Positions 47,390-59,988 of a DNA stretch of 64,000 nucleotides are shown here, piece after piece. Made by a program: the position numbers and the translations under genes. The notes under the pieces were generated by a model that saw only the letters and a program-made list of their open reading frames with translations, searched no databases and was not told the DNA's origin. Each line of letters starts with the position of its first letter. Position 1 is the stretch's first letter. The DNA is taken from the NCBI GenBank assembly GCA_944470555.2, contig OX104134.1:15603248-15667247 (forward strand), read 5' to 3'. Origin of the DNA: Heterobilharzia americana (lineage: Eukaryota; Platyhelminthes; Trematoda; Strigeidida; Schistosomatidae).

Positions 47390-50300
47390 GTTGCAATTAA
47401 AAGATCCAAACCTGATTTATGTATTTAGAAAGATACTGTTGTGAATCTTTGTTCTCCCTGCTTTATTTAAATCCGTGAAACGGAAGAATTGTAAGCAGTT
47501 CAGTAGATGCAGCTTTACTGATGAACTATACTCCGCATTAATATTGTTATGTGCAATCGTGCACCTATACGAGTCACAACGTTATACGAGTATATTTTTG
47601 TTTCTCCACTACGGTAAGTTTCTTATGTGACCTTATCAAAAGAATGCGCCCAGTCTGAAGTTTGTCATAGGCACTGATCAAAGCATCCGTCCCAACGTTT
47701 TTCTCCGTGTATTACATCAAGCGCCAGTTGACATAGAGTTAAACATCATTCACTTGAAAAATGAACACCGATTAACAAGCAAATGCAAGAGAATACAGTG
47801 TAAGATAAAATTTCAGTTGCATTGTTGCACTTAAATGTTCATGAGGAAGACTGTCACATTTTCATTTAAAGGATGACCTGATACAATCAGATAATCCACA
47901 AAAACACTGAATCATAAAGTGTATGGACCCCAAAGAGCATATGGTTCAGTAAAAGGACATAACCAATGCATAATAAGTAAAATGTACTGCTATGAGTAAA
48001 CTAAAACAGAAATAAATTCTTTTCCACCACGGTACTCAACAGCTCAGTCGTGTTGAAGTTAATGGTTATTTTATTTATAGTATATGCCATCTCTAGTTTT
48101 AAAAGAGGTGTTAGTAATCACAGATGAAATCAAAATTAAATATCTAGGTAATTTTTTCATCTATAGAAGGATACTTCCAATATGCTGCACGAATATAACT
48201 CGTGTCAAATACCTATTTTTTACTCGGTGCCTAATATGTGGAACTATTCAGTCAAATCTTGACATAAACCTAATATATTTCATATTCGCACTCCACTAAC
48301 ACTAAGTTGTTCATTTGGGTTTGAAACGGATAAAATCCTAAATTTATGAAGGAAATCAAGTGCGATGACCATTTTTGATGATTATATCAACAAATATATG
48401 TTAGAAGTAGTATTTATCATGGACTGACATCAGTTGGGGAACCATTGAAAATCTGGGAGCACTGGACAACTGTTTCGTCCATGATGAATACTACTTCTAA
48501 ATTGAAAAATCCCCATTCATCTCAAAATAAATATATGTTATTTAATTGCATGTCCTAGGCTAAATATATCTAATAGGACCACTTTACTAAGATGTGGAAT
48601 CTGAATATTATATCCTAATGTTGTGTAGTTGTCAAACTTTCAAATGAGTCCAAACCAGAATTCAATTTCTTCTCATAGGTACGGCAATTCTGTTATCATA
48701 GTCCAAATAAAAAGAAGTTATTTCGCTTGTTGTGTTTTCTGCATCCTTCCTTTAGTGAGTCATGTTAAGCGCTTACAAGATATGAAGTATAAAAAAGACA
48801 CTTTTCAAATGATGGTCAGTTTTTCAAATCCTTTCGACTCGTCATCATAGCTATTTCCCACGTGCCTGAAGAGAAGTGGTAAAGAGAATTCTCAGTTGGT
48901 TGAAGATTTATTGAGAGCAACGTAGTAGTTTTTTGTCAGTATCTGTCAAACGAAAGTAAGTCAGACCAAAAATTTATGCAGTTACAGTTCAACCGTATCT
49001 TCGAAGAACTCTGTCATAATAATGGACCATATAAAATGATTGGTGAATTAGATTAACGTTGGCCATCTAAATACCATGGGAATATGTAAAATCGTGGTTG
49101 GCTGACAAGTTTCCTTACTGTTAAAGAAGGTTAACAGAGTTATCGTGATCTTGGTTTATCAGATAAATTTCCCCAAAACAATTATTCCAATTTTTCACCC
49201 TGTTACACTGTGGTTGTCGACTTCCGATCCGAAAATTGAGCAAGATGTCAAAATGGTAAGAGAATGCACCATAAATAGATCACTCAAAGCGTATACGAAG
49301 CAAATGAAAGATCAGTTTCTCATAATTTCACTTGAAATTACATCAAATGAAGTTGTTCAAATTATAGCTAAAAGTTTGTTTCAGGGAGTGTAAAAAGAAA
49401 AGCTAAGTAGTTCATCGTGAGATATTTCTGCTTTTAAAATCTGTGCGTTACTAACAAATGAATATTAAACAAGAAAGATACAGGAATTCAGCTATGTGCT
49501 TACGAATCAAAAACATTTTTGCTCTTACCCACTATAGGATTTTGTATGATTTTTCACGAAAATATTTCAAGAGTCACTCAAGCTTCACACATATCTAGTT
49601 TATTCAGCATGGGCTTCGTGTACAACCAGTCCTAAATAGAATAAAACGCACTTTCAGACTCCCCTACTGGCCACCACCAGGTAAATAGTACAAACGCAAG
49701 GTGTTAATTCATTTATTGTTCTTCGTGTTAGTATATGTCTCAAGTGGAAGATAGGCAAAAAAATAACTCTTTGTAACCTAAATGCAGAAGCAACTTTTTC
49801 AAAGTATTTTAAGTTTGAACTAAATCCTTTCTAATTGCCGTCAGACTGTTAACTAAAGTAGGTTTTTATGTTCACAAATATGCCCTGCTTTTCAAAACAA
49901 TACTTCAACACATCACAAAAAGAACTTCAAGACAATTCAGAAGAAGCAAAAATGAGTAACTTTTGCCAAATTTATTGTGGTCTAGGTGCTTGAGACACAT
50001 AAATTCATCAAATACTTAAATATTTCTAACATGAAACCATGGAAATTTGGAAACTTCCGGTCAGTAATAATCAGCGCATTTATCACGAGACGCCTAATAC
50101 TGACGAAGTTTAAGTGCCATCATCGAAGTTAAAGGCCAAAACATGATGTTACTTTACATTACATTCATCCGTATATTTTTTCTTCTAAACAGACATATTT
50201 TATTCTTATATTATGCTCACTGATAAACGTCTACTTTGTAAGTAGTCACTACTTACAAGAATGTACCCTACTTCATTTGATACATCCTGTTTTGACATGC

Positions 50301-50445
50301 AGTTTAACTCTCTCTTTGACTATTGATGCAAGCTTATTTGGTATACGAAATACAAGTCAGCAGATGACATCAAGTTTATGGTTTAGGATAGTCAAAGTAA
50401 GATCATTTCGATGTTGTTACTTGTATACCCGTCGTATGGGAAGTG
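47390..50445. other. AT-rich stretch, mostly nothing recognised
   Basis: Apart from the 96-bp TIR-flanked element at 48.4 kb, no gene or repeat can be named. Frames at 48,084, 48,629 and 49,145 (71-82 codons) have no motif. Confidence 0.5.
48403..48498 (-). mobile_element. 96-bp element with 21-bp terminal inverted repeats
   Basis: AGAAGTAGTATTTATCATGGA at 48,403-48,423 is mirrored with one mismatch at 48,478-48,498. The middle matches, in inverted orientation, the second half of the SINE at 22,330-22,395 (GACAACTGTTTCGT; TGACATCA). It may be a MITE-like form or a hairpin made from a SINE piece. Confidence 0.6.
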
Positions 50446-50454
50446 GATATCGTG

Positions 50455-50632
50455 ACTCTGTATAGTAGTGAAAAACGCTCTAGTGCATGGAGCGATTGGT
50501 CCCAGATTCGAGTCTTAGTGGGAACAGCATCATTCACTGTGATGCAGGCATATCCATCTGACGAGTCCAAAATTAGACGAAGCGCGCATTCTGGATTCCA
50601 GTGCTAGCCACTATCGACCATTAACATAATAT
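50455..50632 (+). mobile_element. Hammerhead SINE with degenerate ribozyme
   Basis: A worn tRNA-like head (TCGTGACTCTGTATAGTAGT; B-box-like GATTCGAGTCTTAG) leads to a hammerhead at 50,543-50,612. Its core is CTGACGAG (50,558-50,565), but the second block is GAAG (50,579-50,582) instead of GAAA, and stem II keeps three pairs. The cleavage triplet reads ATT, which is allowed. Stem I pairs ATCCA with TGGAT. The A-to-G change in the core predicts loss of most activity. Confidence 0.8.
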
Positions 50633-50634
50633 CA

Positions 50635-51040
50635 TTTCTGTTCCATAGTAAGAGCAAAATGAATTATGCCGATAATAAACGCCTCTTAGTTGGCCGACCA
50701 TGTCAACTTGAAACCAAAATGCTGGACAAATATCATCCACCGAAATCGTTTACCAAGGAATAAGTGTTTTAACAACTGGCAGATAAATGTTTAAGGATTT
50801 TCATGAGAGAATAAAATACTTATAATCCCAGTTCAAAACTAAAATCTTATCCATATGACCTCATGTTATCTTAAACACAAGTTATAGCACATATTGCAAT
50901 ATTGATAATGTATTTCTTGAAGAATAATTACAAAATTTAAGTATAAAATAGAAATAATAGAAGAAAAACATGAATAAGTGTTTCAAGCAAGAATAATATT
51001 CATATCTAGTGGTAGCATAGACATAGCGTCTTAAATCATA
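50635..51040. other. AT-rich spacer
   Basis: Nothing recognised. Confidence 0.5.
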
Positions 51041-51458
51041 TACATGTGTAGTTGGATTTGAGTACAGTTGGCCACCATGTCTGTTTGCAATGAACTAGAC
51101 GTGTAGAATTTCGAATGTGTCGATATCTCTTATATATTGTTCTATTCGTGCCAGTCATTTCGACAGCTATGCTCTCACATTTGTTGGAGTGATTCAGTGG
51201 TATTGCATTCGAACAGTAATGGGAGGGGAAGTGTTGGTGCGTTGAACTGAACAGTGAGTTTTGTGAGTCTTGATTCCAACCGATGAGTATTGATTGAGAA
51301 GTTGAGCCTGTAATGTAGTGGGGGTGCAAGATATGAAGAACAGTGAGGAAGGAACTGCAACAGAAAGTATTTAAACTGGCTATATTTTTGAATGAGTGAG
51401 TGTGCGGTATGGTGACAAAATGTGGTTTATTGGAAACACTACACAATAATCGTGAGTC
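51041..51458 (-). repeat. Repeat R1, copy 2 (inverted)
   Basis: Near-identical inverted copy of 33,140-33,557 (paired positions sum to 84,598, a different axis from the giant palindrome). It lies inside the palindrome spacer, 1.08 kb from the right arm. Confidence 0.95.
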
Positions 51459-51459
51459 C

Positions 51460-52541
51460 TAATAACACATTTCATCAGCAATATGACGACGTTATCAATA
51501 GTTACAAATGTTATCACAAACTGGATTTACTGGTACCGTGAGTTGTTACCAAGTTAATGGTAAAGCTTTCACCAAAAAGTGTAATACATACTTTTTCTAG
51601 GTCATATTTTGTACCCAGAAAAGAATTTAGATTTTTTCAGAAGAAATTCCATTAGTCGAACCTTCGCTGTTCTTTGATCCAATCGGATGACTTATTTTTT
51701 AGGAGAAAAATGTTTTATAAATCATGACACTTAAAATCGAAATAAAAGTTATAGCATGATGTAGTCAATGAATGTGAACGAAAGGTAGTAATTCTTTATA
51801 CATACAATCTTGTTTGCATTGATACTCTTGGAAGGAATGTGATGGATTCGACTTTCAAATAACTAACTCATTCCAGTTGGACTACGAAATCCCACCCAGT
51901 ACATGAACGTCTAATTACGAAATTATATGTAGGTAGGCAGCTTGAGATTGTATTGATGCACTATAATTATGTGACACGCCTGAAACGAGTAAACACGTTT
52001 GGTATGCATACAACAACCAGCTGCCTGATTAGATCGTCAGTCCATGTAAACACTTTGTCGACATCAATAATTATTTCCACCCACCTATGTTACTTCAATT
52101 TATGGTCTTGACTTTGCTATTGAAATTCCTCAGATTACTTAGATGATTTCATAAGCAGAGCTGTGTATATTTGGAGTTGAAAAAATCCCGTTAGACTTCG
52201 AGCAGGTAGCTTTCAGAAGCCACAATGGTAGGATGAAGAGACTTTCGAATTGAGTTGTGTGTACGTGAACCTAGTAAGCGCTTCCAGGGTAACGCTTCCA
52301 GTGTGTAACGATAATGACGCCTTTGTATTGCATCTGTAATGGGATTATGAGTTCGCATTGTTGTGGTGTTGTGGGGTCCCGAACTGCTAATCAACAGGTA
52401 TCTGATGTTCCCTGATTTCCACTCATTATTCAAATAATGTTGATTCACACTGAAAACTCACTTGAAATCAGGTAGTATTTGCAAACCATCGACTTTCCAG
52501 TGTAACCAGTTATTAGAAACTGAGCATACACACATACACAC
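51460..52541. other. Spacer next to the right arm
   Basis: No gene recognised. An 85-codon minus frame at 52,191-52,448 has no motif. I found no matching sequence next to the left arm's inner edge, which is occupied by LINE C. Confidence 0.5.
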
Positions 52542-53890
52542 ATTGATGTTCACTTCACTATACACGATGAATTATCTCACATATTGAATGTAACAAAAAT
52601 GTTCACTTTGACCAATAAATTGAAAGCGAATAATGATGTTTAAAAATAGTTTCCACTCGTTGATATTGGATTTTCAAGCTGTATGTTTGTTATTATTTTC
52701 AAAATCTAGGAAATCTGTAAATCCAATTGCGACTGAGAAGTATTTGAGCATTGAAACGACTATTTGCACCACATACCTACAATGCTTCAATCCTTTCCCG
52801 TAATATACGGTGGATAGCATAGTAGGCACAAACAGAAACATATGGAAATTGTCTTAGCTAATAACATCTCTATCTTCACATCGTTTTCATGTTTGAATGA
52901 GGCGAACGTGTTCATTCCATTTTGTAGACTATAACCATGGTTGAATAAGTTATACGTTGAATGTGCCTGATCAAATCCAGTGTTGATGATTTATTTGTAT
53001 ATCATTTTATATGCGATATATTTATATGAGCTACTAATGAAAATGCCTTGACATTGTAGTTATTCGGTTGACGATGGTAATTGACAATATTGTATAATAG
53101 GTGAATGTGCTGAATGAATAACTCAGTGGAAGACGCTGTGATGGATACCAGGTTTAAGTTTCACTGTGGACAAAATACACTGATTAGTGGGTACATCCAT
53201 TTGACAGGACGCTCGCTACATGAATGAATGTTGAATAGCAGCAAACAGCACAGAGTCGGTATGAGGTAGTTGTAGTAACCATGGCAAGTTTTATTGCTTT
53301 GATATAAGCAGATGATGGAGAACAGTGCAGACTAGGATATCACACTATGGACCACTGTAATCAACTTCTATCCTGATGGATGCTTCAAAATGGAATATCG
53401 AGCGGAGCCATCATCTCTCATCTACGAAGATATGTGTGAGATTAATTTTTGACATAACCTGTTGGTAAGCAACACCGTATTGCCATAACTTGACAGCCAG
53501 CGATAACCTCCCAACTTCGCTGATTGACACTTACTTCATGGAGAAAAGATAAAGTCAGTTATCAGCTAATTAATGTGATTTACAGGATGTAATTAGATCC
53601 TCAGGCTACACATGTGTTGTGGAACGAAGCTTTTCATGTGACCCACAGTAACCTGATCTCATGGATGCACAAAATATTTTTGACATCGAATTTCATACAA
53701 CCCTCACCTCTACAGACCGAGGGTTAACACTAAACATCCTTCCTGTCAAAATAGTATCACCACATATGAGAAGGATTATTAGCTGGTGACCTCTCTTCGT
53801 AAACGGAATACAACCTAATCCCTCATTTCAATTGGAAGTGTGTGTGTCACATAGGATACAGATACGCATATCGTATGGAATATTGACTAA

Positions 53891-53955
53891 CTGCACTGCA
53901 CTGCACTGCACTGCACTGCACTGCACTGCACTGCACTGCATTGCATTGCATTGAA
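53891..53955 (-). repeat. (TGCAC)n pentamer array, right arm
   Basis: About 12-13 pentamers, mirror of 41,037-41,141 and shorter by 40 bp. Confidence 0.97.
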
Positions 53956-56900
53956 CGTTCATGTAGGTAATTGGTTGGTGTAACGTGATGAAAAGATGAA
54001 ACTAGGTGTGTGGGTCACTCTGATTTGGCTTGCGAATTCCACTGATCAGCGTGTGTGCTTTCCAACTTGTCATGTTCGTTGGTAGTATGGTTGGATGTAT
54101 GGAATTGAATTATGGTTAGGTTCAATAATGCTCGAGGCCATAAATCCTACATACAGTTATCAGTGTGATTTGAGTAGGTGTCATTCATTCATACTCCAGT
54201 AAACAACTCACACTGGAATAAGTAATGATGATGTTGTTGATTCATCTTAGCTGACGGGTTTGATGACTGAGTTCTTAGTGTCTTCATAGGAGGCATGAAT
54301 CCAGGATCTAATATGAAGTGAGTCACCAGGATTTCTACACGATTAAGTGATTACAGGTGTGTCTTAACAAAATGTGTCTACAGATGACCCTATCCACCCA
54401 CCGTTCAGCTCATATTACCTGTCACTTCACTTTTCTGCCTGTCTATTCTTACACAGTTCCTCAGTGTTGACACATGGCTACTTGCGGAAGTTGCTCATCT
54501 TTCATGTCAATTCTTACGCGACCAGTGAAGTAAGGGTTTCCTTCACCCAAGTTATTTCATACTGACTGGAGAGAAATATTTCATCTCTCAAGCCATACCC
54601 TGTTTGAAATGCCTAAATAGATATTGTCAATGTGCTGAAATGCTGGGCAGATAGATAATCATAAGACACTTTGGCTGGAGCACTCACAATCCCTCAGACG
54701 ATTCCATTTCAACATTAACCTAGTCAGTCTCACATGAATGCATGACATGCAGGAAGTAGGGTGAATGATAATGATGACGAAAAAGAATTTGGAGGGAGAT
54801 ACGCCTTCCAAATGGGAAGTGTAAATCCGCTGAAATGCTGGGGGATGATAATGAGACACTTTATGTTGTCTGGATGCGCGTGATGCGCATTGAAGCGTAG
54901 GAAGCGTGCAATCCACAACTGAGTTTACTCTTCCCTTCAACTGAGTGATTGGTGTTCACTAGTCTCATTCTTTTTCACTCACTCATTCCTTCTCGTTTTA
55001 TGGTTGACACGAGTGTGCTTCACATCACTGCCTCCCCCTTAACCAGTGTCGATGTGGAATATAGAAGACTGGGAAACACTTTCAGTGGAATGATATCAAG
55101 GGTGTAACGGCGATCATCTGTGAATTGAGTTCAGTCTAGATCCCAGTCACATGCGTTTAGTCACCGGGATAGAGAGGGTGTGGGCATTATGAGTGAGCAT
55201 TATTATGTGTGAGTATTATTTTACATGTAAGTGTGTGGGTGTGAGAGGAAGAGGCGGAATGAGTGGATGAGAGATATTTAGAACAACGGCAACAAGCAAT
55301 AACATTGATAATACTGAGGGCGAATGGGTGTGAGAAATCGGTTTCCACTGTAGTAACAAGTAACAAGTAACAAGTTGCACAGAAGTTCGCACGAATTATG
55401 TTTGTTGAATTGTCAAGGTGATTTCCGCATAGTGTTATGATTTGAGAAAGAAAAATGTCGACTTGTGAAGACAACAACATCACATTTTATCGCCTACATA
55501 TCCATCCATATTGAAAGACACATGTGGTAATGCGTTTACGAGATGAACATAAAGGCATGCTGGTGGCTAAGTCTCCAAATTATGGGTCGTGATGTTCGTC
55601 GGCAGACTATCATTCTTTTTCTACCCCTCTAGGTGAGGTGTAAAGACAGTATGTCTATGTGATGGAGAAGAGTGGCTTGGTTCTCCGAAGCTATGAGTGA
55701 GTGTCATCGACCTCTTGAACGTGTAGACGCTACGCATAGTGGACAATAATGATGGGTTTACGGAACAGCTCAAACATGAATTGCTTTCCATATCCAATTG
55801 ACGAATTTGTGGAGTTAATGTATTTGAGAATTAACGAACAGATTCACCGCTTGATGTTTAGATGAGGCGTCGAGTCAAAACACAACAACGATCTCTCCTA
55901 TAGGACAAGAGAGTTCTAATCACTATATGGAGCTGACAATATTCCATCTGACTGGCTCATTGACTGACTGATCGAGTGAGATTTCATGATATTCAGTGCC
56001 TGCTTGCAATAATGCAAAGTTGTCTGGTAAACGCGTAGATAATCGATGCCAGGGAATGACTGCTTTGCATGTAGATGAGGAAGGATTCTCAGCGATTCAC
56101 TCGACGAATGTGTGAGGAGGGAAGCACGATTCCTGTAGCTGCATAACAATAGGTCAACAGACGTCATTATATGACAGGAATCATAAATTAGGCAATGTGT
56201 TTCTCGAGAAACATGAAGATAAAAGGGGTAAATGTGAAGCAGTGTCGTAAACGAAGAGGGGGAGAGAGGAAGAGACAGCGGGGCGGTGATACAGCAGACA
56301 ATATCACTCAGTGAAACTTTTGATAGTCTTGCAGCTGTTTCCTCTTCATGATGACCTGCTATGCATTACTTACTTTCAGGTTGGTTTCGTTTGCTTCCGA
56401 TGTTGCTGACATTCAGGAAGGCCTATTGATGGTAGTCTAATTTATCTGGAAATGGGGAATCGTCTCATGAGACATAACATTCAAACTGTTCAACTGCCAA
56501 GCCTTAAACCGATTAATTTCTTCTCTAGTATTTCAGGAAATTATTTGGTGCATGGCAGTGCAATTTTCACAAGATAGGTGATCGATTTTTAATTGACGAA
56601 TTCTGACTTTATACCTTTCTACGTCATATTGATGCAATCGTGTATTATTTATTTTAGTCATAGTTTGGGAATCTAAGTAAGTCATTGTAATGATGGATAA
56701 TGGCTAGCAGTGGAATGCCGGATGCACATTTAAAAACAGTTGTACTAAGTAAGTCATTACTTTTGATTTCAGTCGGTCACATGTTCCTGTGTTGGTGATG
56801 GCACAGTCACGCACACTGCCCCACGTACACTGGTACACGCACTCACAATCATGTATCTACACCCACATAGAAATACACAAACATGTAAGTCAATGCAAGA

Positions 56901-57044
56901 CGGTGTTGTTCTCCAATTCTTTTGTTCTAGCGATTAACTGACTAACTGACTAACTGATTGACTGGATGATGGCCTAGCACCATCTTTTTTCTAAGTAAAT
57001 AGTATCAGAGATTAAAATTTACTCACATTGCATAAATATCAGAG

Positions 57045-57050
<6 letters not shown>

Positions 57051-57081
<31 letters not shown>
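57051..57081 (-). repeat. (CT)n microsatellite, right arm
   Basis: Mirror of 37,911-37,941, same length. Confidence 0.95.
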
Positions 57082-57085
<4 letters not shown>

Positions 57086-59988
57086 GGCACATACACACAA
57101 TATCACATTAGCGTTACCGTCTATTGTGTCTGAGTGGATGACCTCAAACTGAATTTTCTCTTTCCTTATCTCAATAAATCGGACATGGAAACTATGATGG
57201 AGAAGGTGGGAGGGGATAGGATAAACAATCGATTGTGATTGAGCTTGAATGACCTATAAGAAGTTATTTGTCATACTCAAGGTGGAAAGCTGTTTTGTTT
57301 GATTGTTACGTAGGCATTGAGTGGTATAGGTAAGTATGTGTGTGTGTGTGAGAGAGAGAGAGAGAAAGAAAGAGAGTGGGGGGGGAGTGCAGGGAGGGAC
57401 GTTATTTGATTGTTTCCTCTCTTACTCTACCACGTGTTCCTTCATTTTTGTACTGTTTGTCTTCGCCTTCTGATTTCTCATCGTTTGATATTTACACGTG
57501 TCATCCACTGTACAGTAAAGTTTGATATGGCGTGGTGCGCTAAAGCAAGGCTGAAGTTACGGCTAAACATATCTACAGAAACAGAAACCACCCACCTAAC
57601 AGACCGTAAATAATAAAGTCGATGAATTACTGCCGATAAATTTTTCCTCTTTGTCCCACCTAATGAGTAAACAATGTGATATCAAGAAACATTTTAATTC
57701 ACATAACTTCAATCACTAACTGCAGACTCACAAGTGATATCGATTTAATCAATCCTCACTACTAGATTATTTGAGGAGCTAAGAGTACACTGTATCGAAC
57801 TGAAAAGTTAGGGAAAACTGCTTTTTGCTTTTCCCATGCCGTACTGTTTGGTTGTTAAGCCGTAATAAGTGAAGACGGAATAATCGACGCCCGAGGACGA
57901 TTCAAGCTAAATTAAGAAGATCATTCTGTCGAACTGTATATCTGCACCCTACTCACTGAGTGCAATGAATTTCGCCATTACTGTATCACAGCTCTATTTG
58001 TAATCATTCATTCTGTCCTCCTTCTGTTACCTACTACAGTCATTCCTACGTTGAATTGCACATTTGTGGAGAATGGTAACTAACAGCTGACACAGTTTAC
58101 TTACAGAGGGAGTCAACTGACACGGTAGGTGTTTACTCTGATTGGCAGACGACAGCAAGAAGTATGTGTCTGTTAGTGATACACATTTACCACCTCCCGA
58201 ACTGAAACAGAGTGAGCGAATATTTAAGTCGTAAGTGAAATCCATTGAAAGGTATCAGCATGAAATGTGGTAGAGACGACCAATGTAATGTCTGTCATTC
58301 GAAGTGAAGTAAGCCAAGGAATAAATGATTATGGAGCTGTCACTGAAACTCATGTGCTGGTGAATGAGGTAAGCTGACGTTGAACGAGGGGGAAAACTGA
58401 GTCAGACAACCTATTGCAAACAGTGGTAACCTCGAAAGCAATGACCGACTTACTGTTGAGAGTTAATTTGCTTTTATTCACAACTGCCTGCTTCACCACT
58501 GGTTTCCGTGATCAGACGGTGATAGTCAAGTTGAATATTATATCCTCTCAGCTTCAGCGATTTCAGTATAGTTTTCCATGATCTCATCTGATGATGTAAT
58601 GTGAACTGCTCTGGTTGTAGTGTTAGTCAGGCAGTTGCAGTTATACTAAATAAATGACTGATCAAACACAGAGGTGGTTTCCAATTGAGAGAAATCTACC
58701 ATTTATTGGAATCATGGATGACAGTTGTGACTTGGGACACATTGCATGGGCTTCAGTGTTTAGTCACTGCCTTATGGTGTTCTTGTGGGACCACACCGTT
58801 TCGGATTTCGTTTTCGCAATTTAATCTGTTATGGATCCTGGTGCATTGTGGAATGTGTCGAGTACCTACTGTGCCATATTAATATTTACATTATTTATGC
58901 TGAAAGTGTTGTTACATTGGTTAGTTCTCACTGGATTGTTTTAATCTTGTTTAGAGCAGATGCTGATACCTGGTTGTTGTCGCTATTTACCATGATCACA
59001 TTTCACCTATGATTCGAAGTCTAAAGCAAATATAATTTTTTTTTAGGTCATTCATAATCTCTGTCAACCGAGCAATCGTTGAATAGTAATGTTTGAGATA
59101 TTTTCACTCACGTTTTACAATTTGGAACGAACGGGGCCAAATTCGATGAATTCTGATTCATGCAAGGTTTGGCGTTTACCTGTGTGTCATTATGAAGGGC
59201 TGTTATACCCGTTTATTCACAAAGCATATGTTGGTTATTTGACAGTAATATATGCAGTAGTCAGTTCAGAAATGTAGCTGATTGAGGATTTTGCACCACA
59301 ACATCGATGCTTGACGAGTAATGTGGTGTGTGAAATGCCTGCATTCTAATTCTCATGATTTTTGAAATCATTAGAAGTATTTGCCAACACTATTAAGAAG
59401 GACAAATGCTAATTTAATGGTTCCAGATCCTATTGTTCACCCAAGTGTTCACAAGAGATAACATCAACCATTAGTTTTCCATCTCAGGATTCACTCTGCA
59501 TCACTGATGTCCAGTTGTCGAGAGATGGTGAGGGAGTGAAATGATGCCATTAAATATTCGACAAGAAACTTGCTTTATTAAGTCTATCCTGCAATTTCAG
59601 TTCACTGATGTAATGCGGAACTTCCCGAGGTATCGAAAGGTATGATTACCATTATGAGATGTAGTAGTTACGCATTCAGTTCTCACAGTTTACAAATTCG
59701 ACATCCTACCAATTGTAAGGATGTGTATTAAGCCTTATTTCTAAGATACACAGCTACATTTCTTAACCTAATTTAAACTCAGCCTAGGTCTTGAAAGGCA
59801 GTTATACATAGAACGTCTCCCGACCATCACTGGACTGGATGGTTTACAAAATCTTGTAAAACAAGAGACCACTGGGTGTTTTCTTCATGCGGATTTCTGA
59901 TTCGATATCAATGCACACTCACCATGTCATGCCACTTCGATTTCATGAGATGGACTCTAAGTGACAAACATTTCATAGTCTACCCATT

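Larger units (their letters stand above)
52542..59988 (-). repeat. Right arm of giant inverted repeat
   Basis: 7,447 bp, the reverse complement of 35,004-42,490. The inner edge is at ATTGATGTTC and the outer edge at ACCCATT. It contains the mirrored SINE fragment, microsatellites and bHLH-upstream-like block of the left arm. Its GTGCA array is eight units shorter. No intact gene recognised. Confidence 0.97.
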
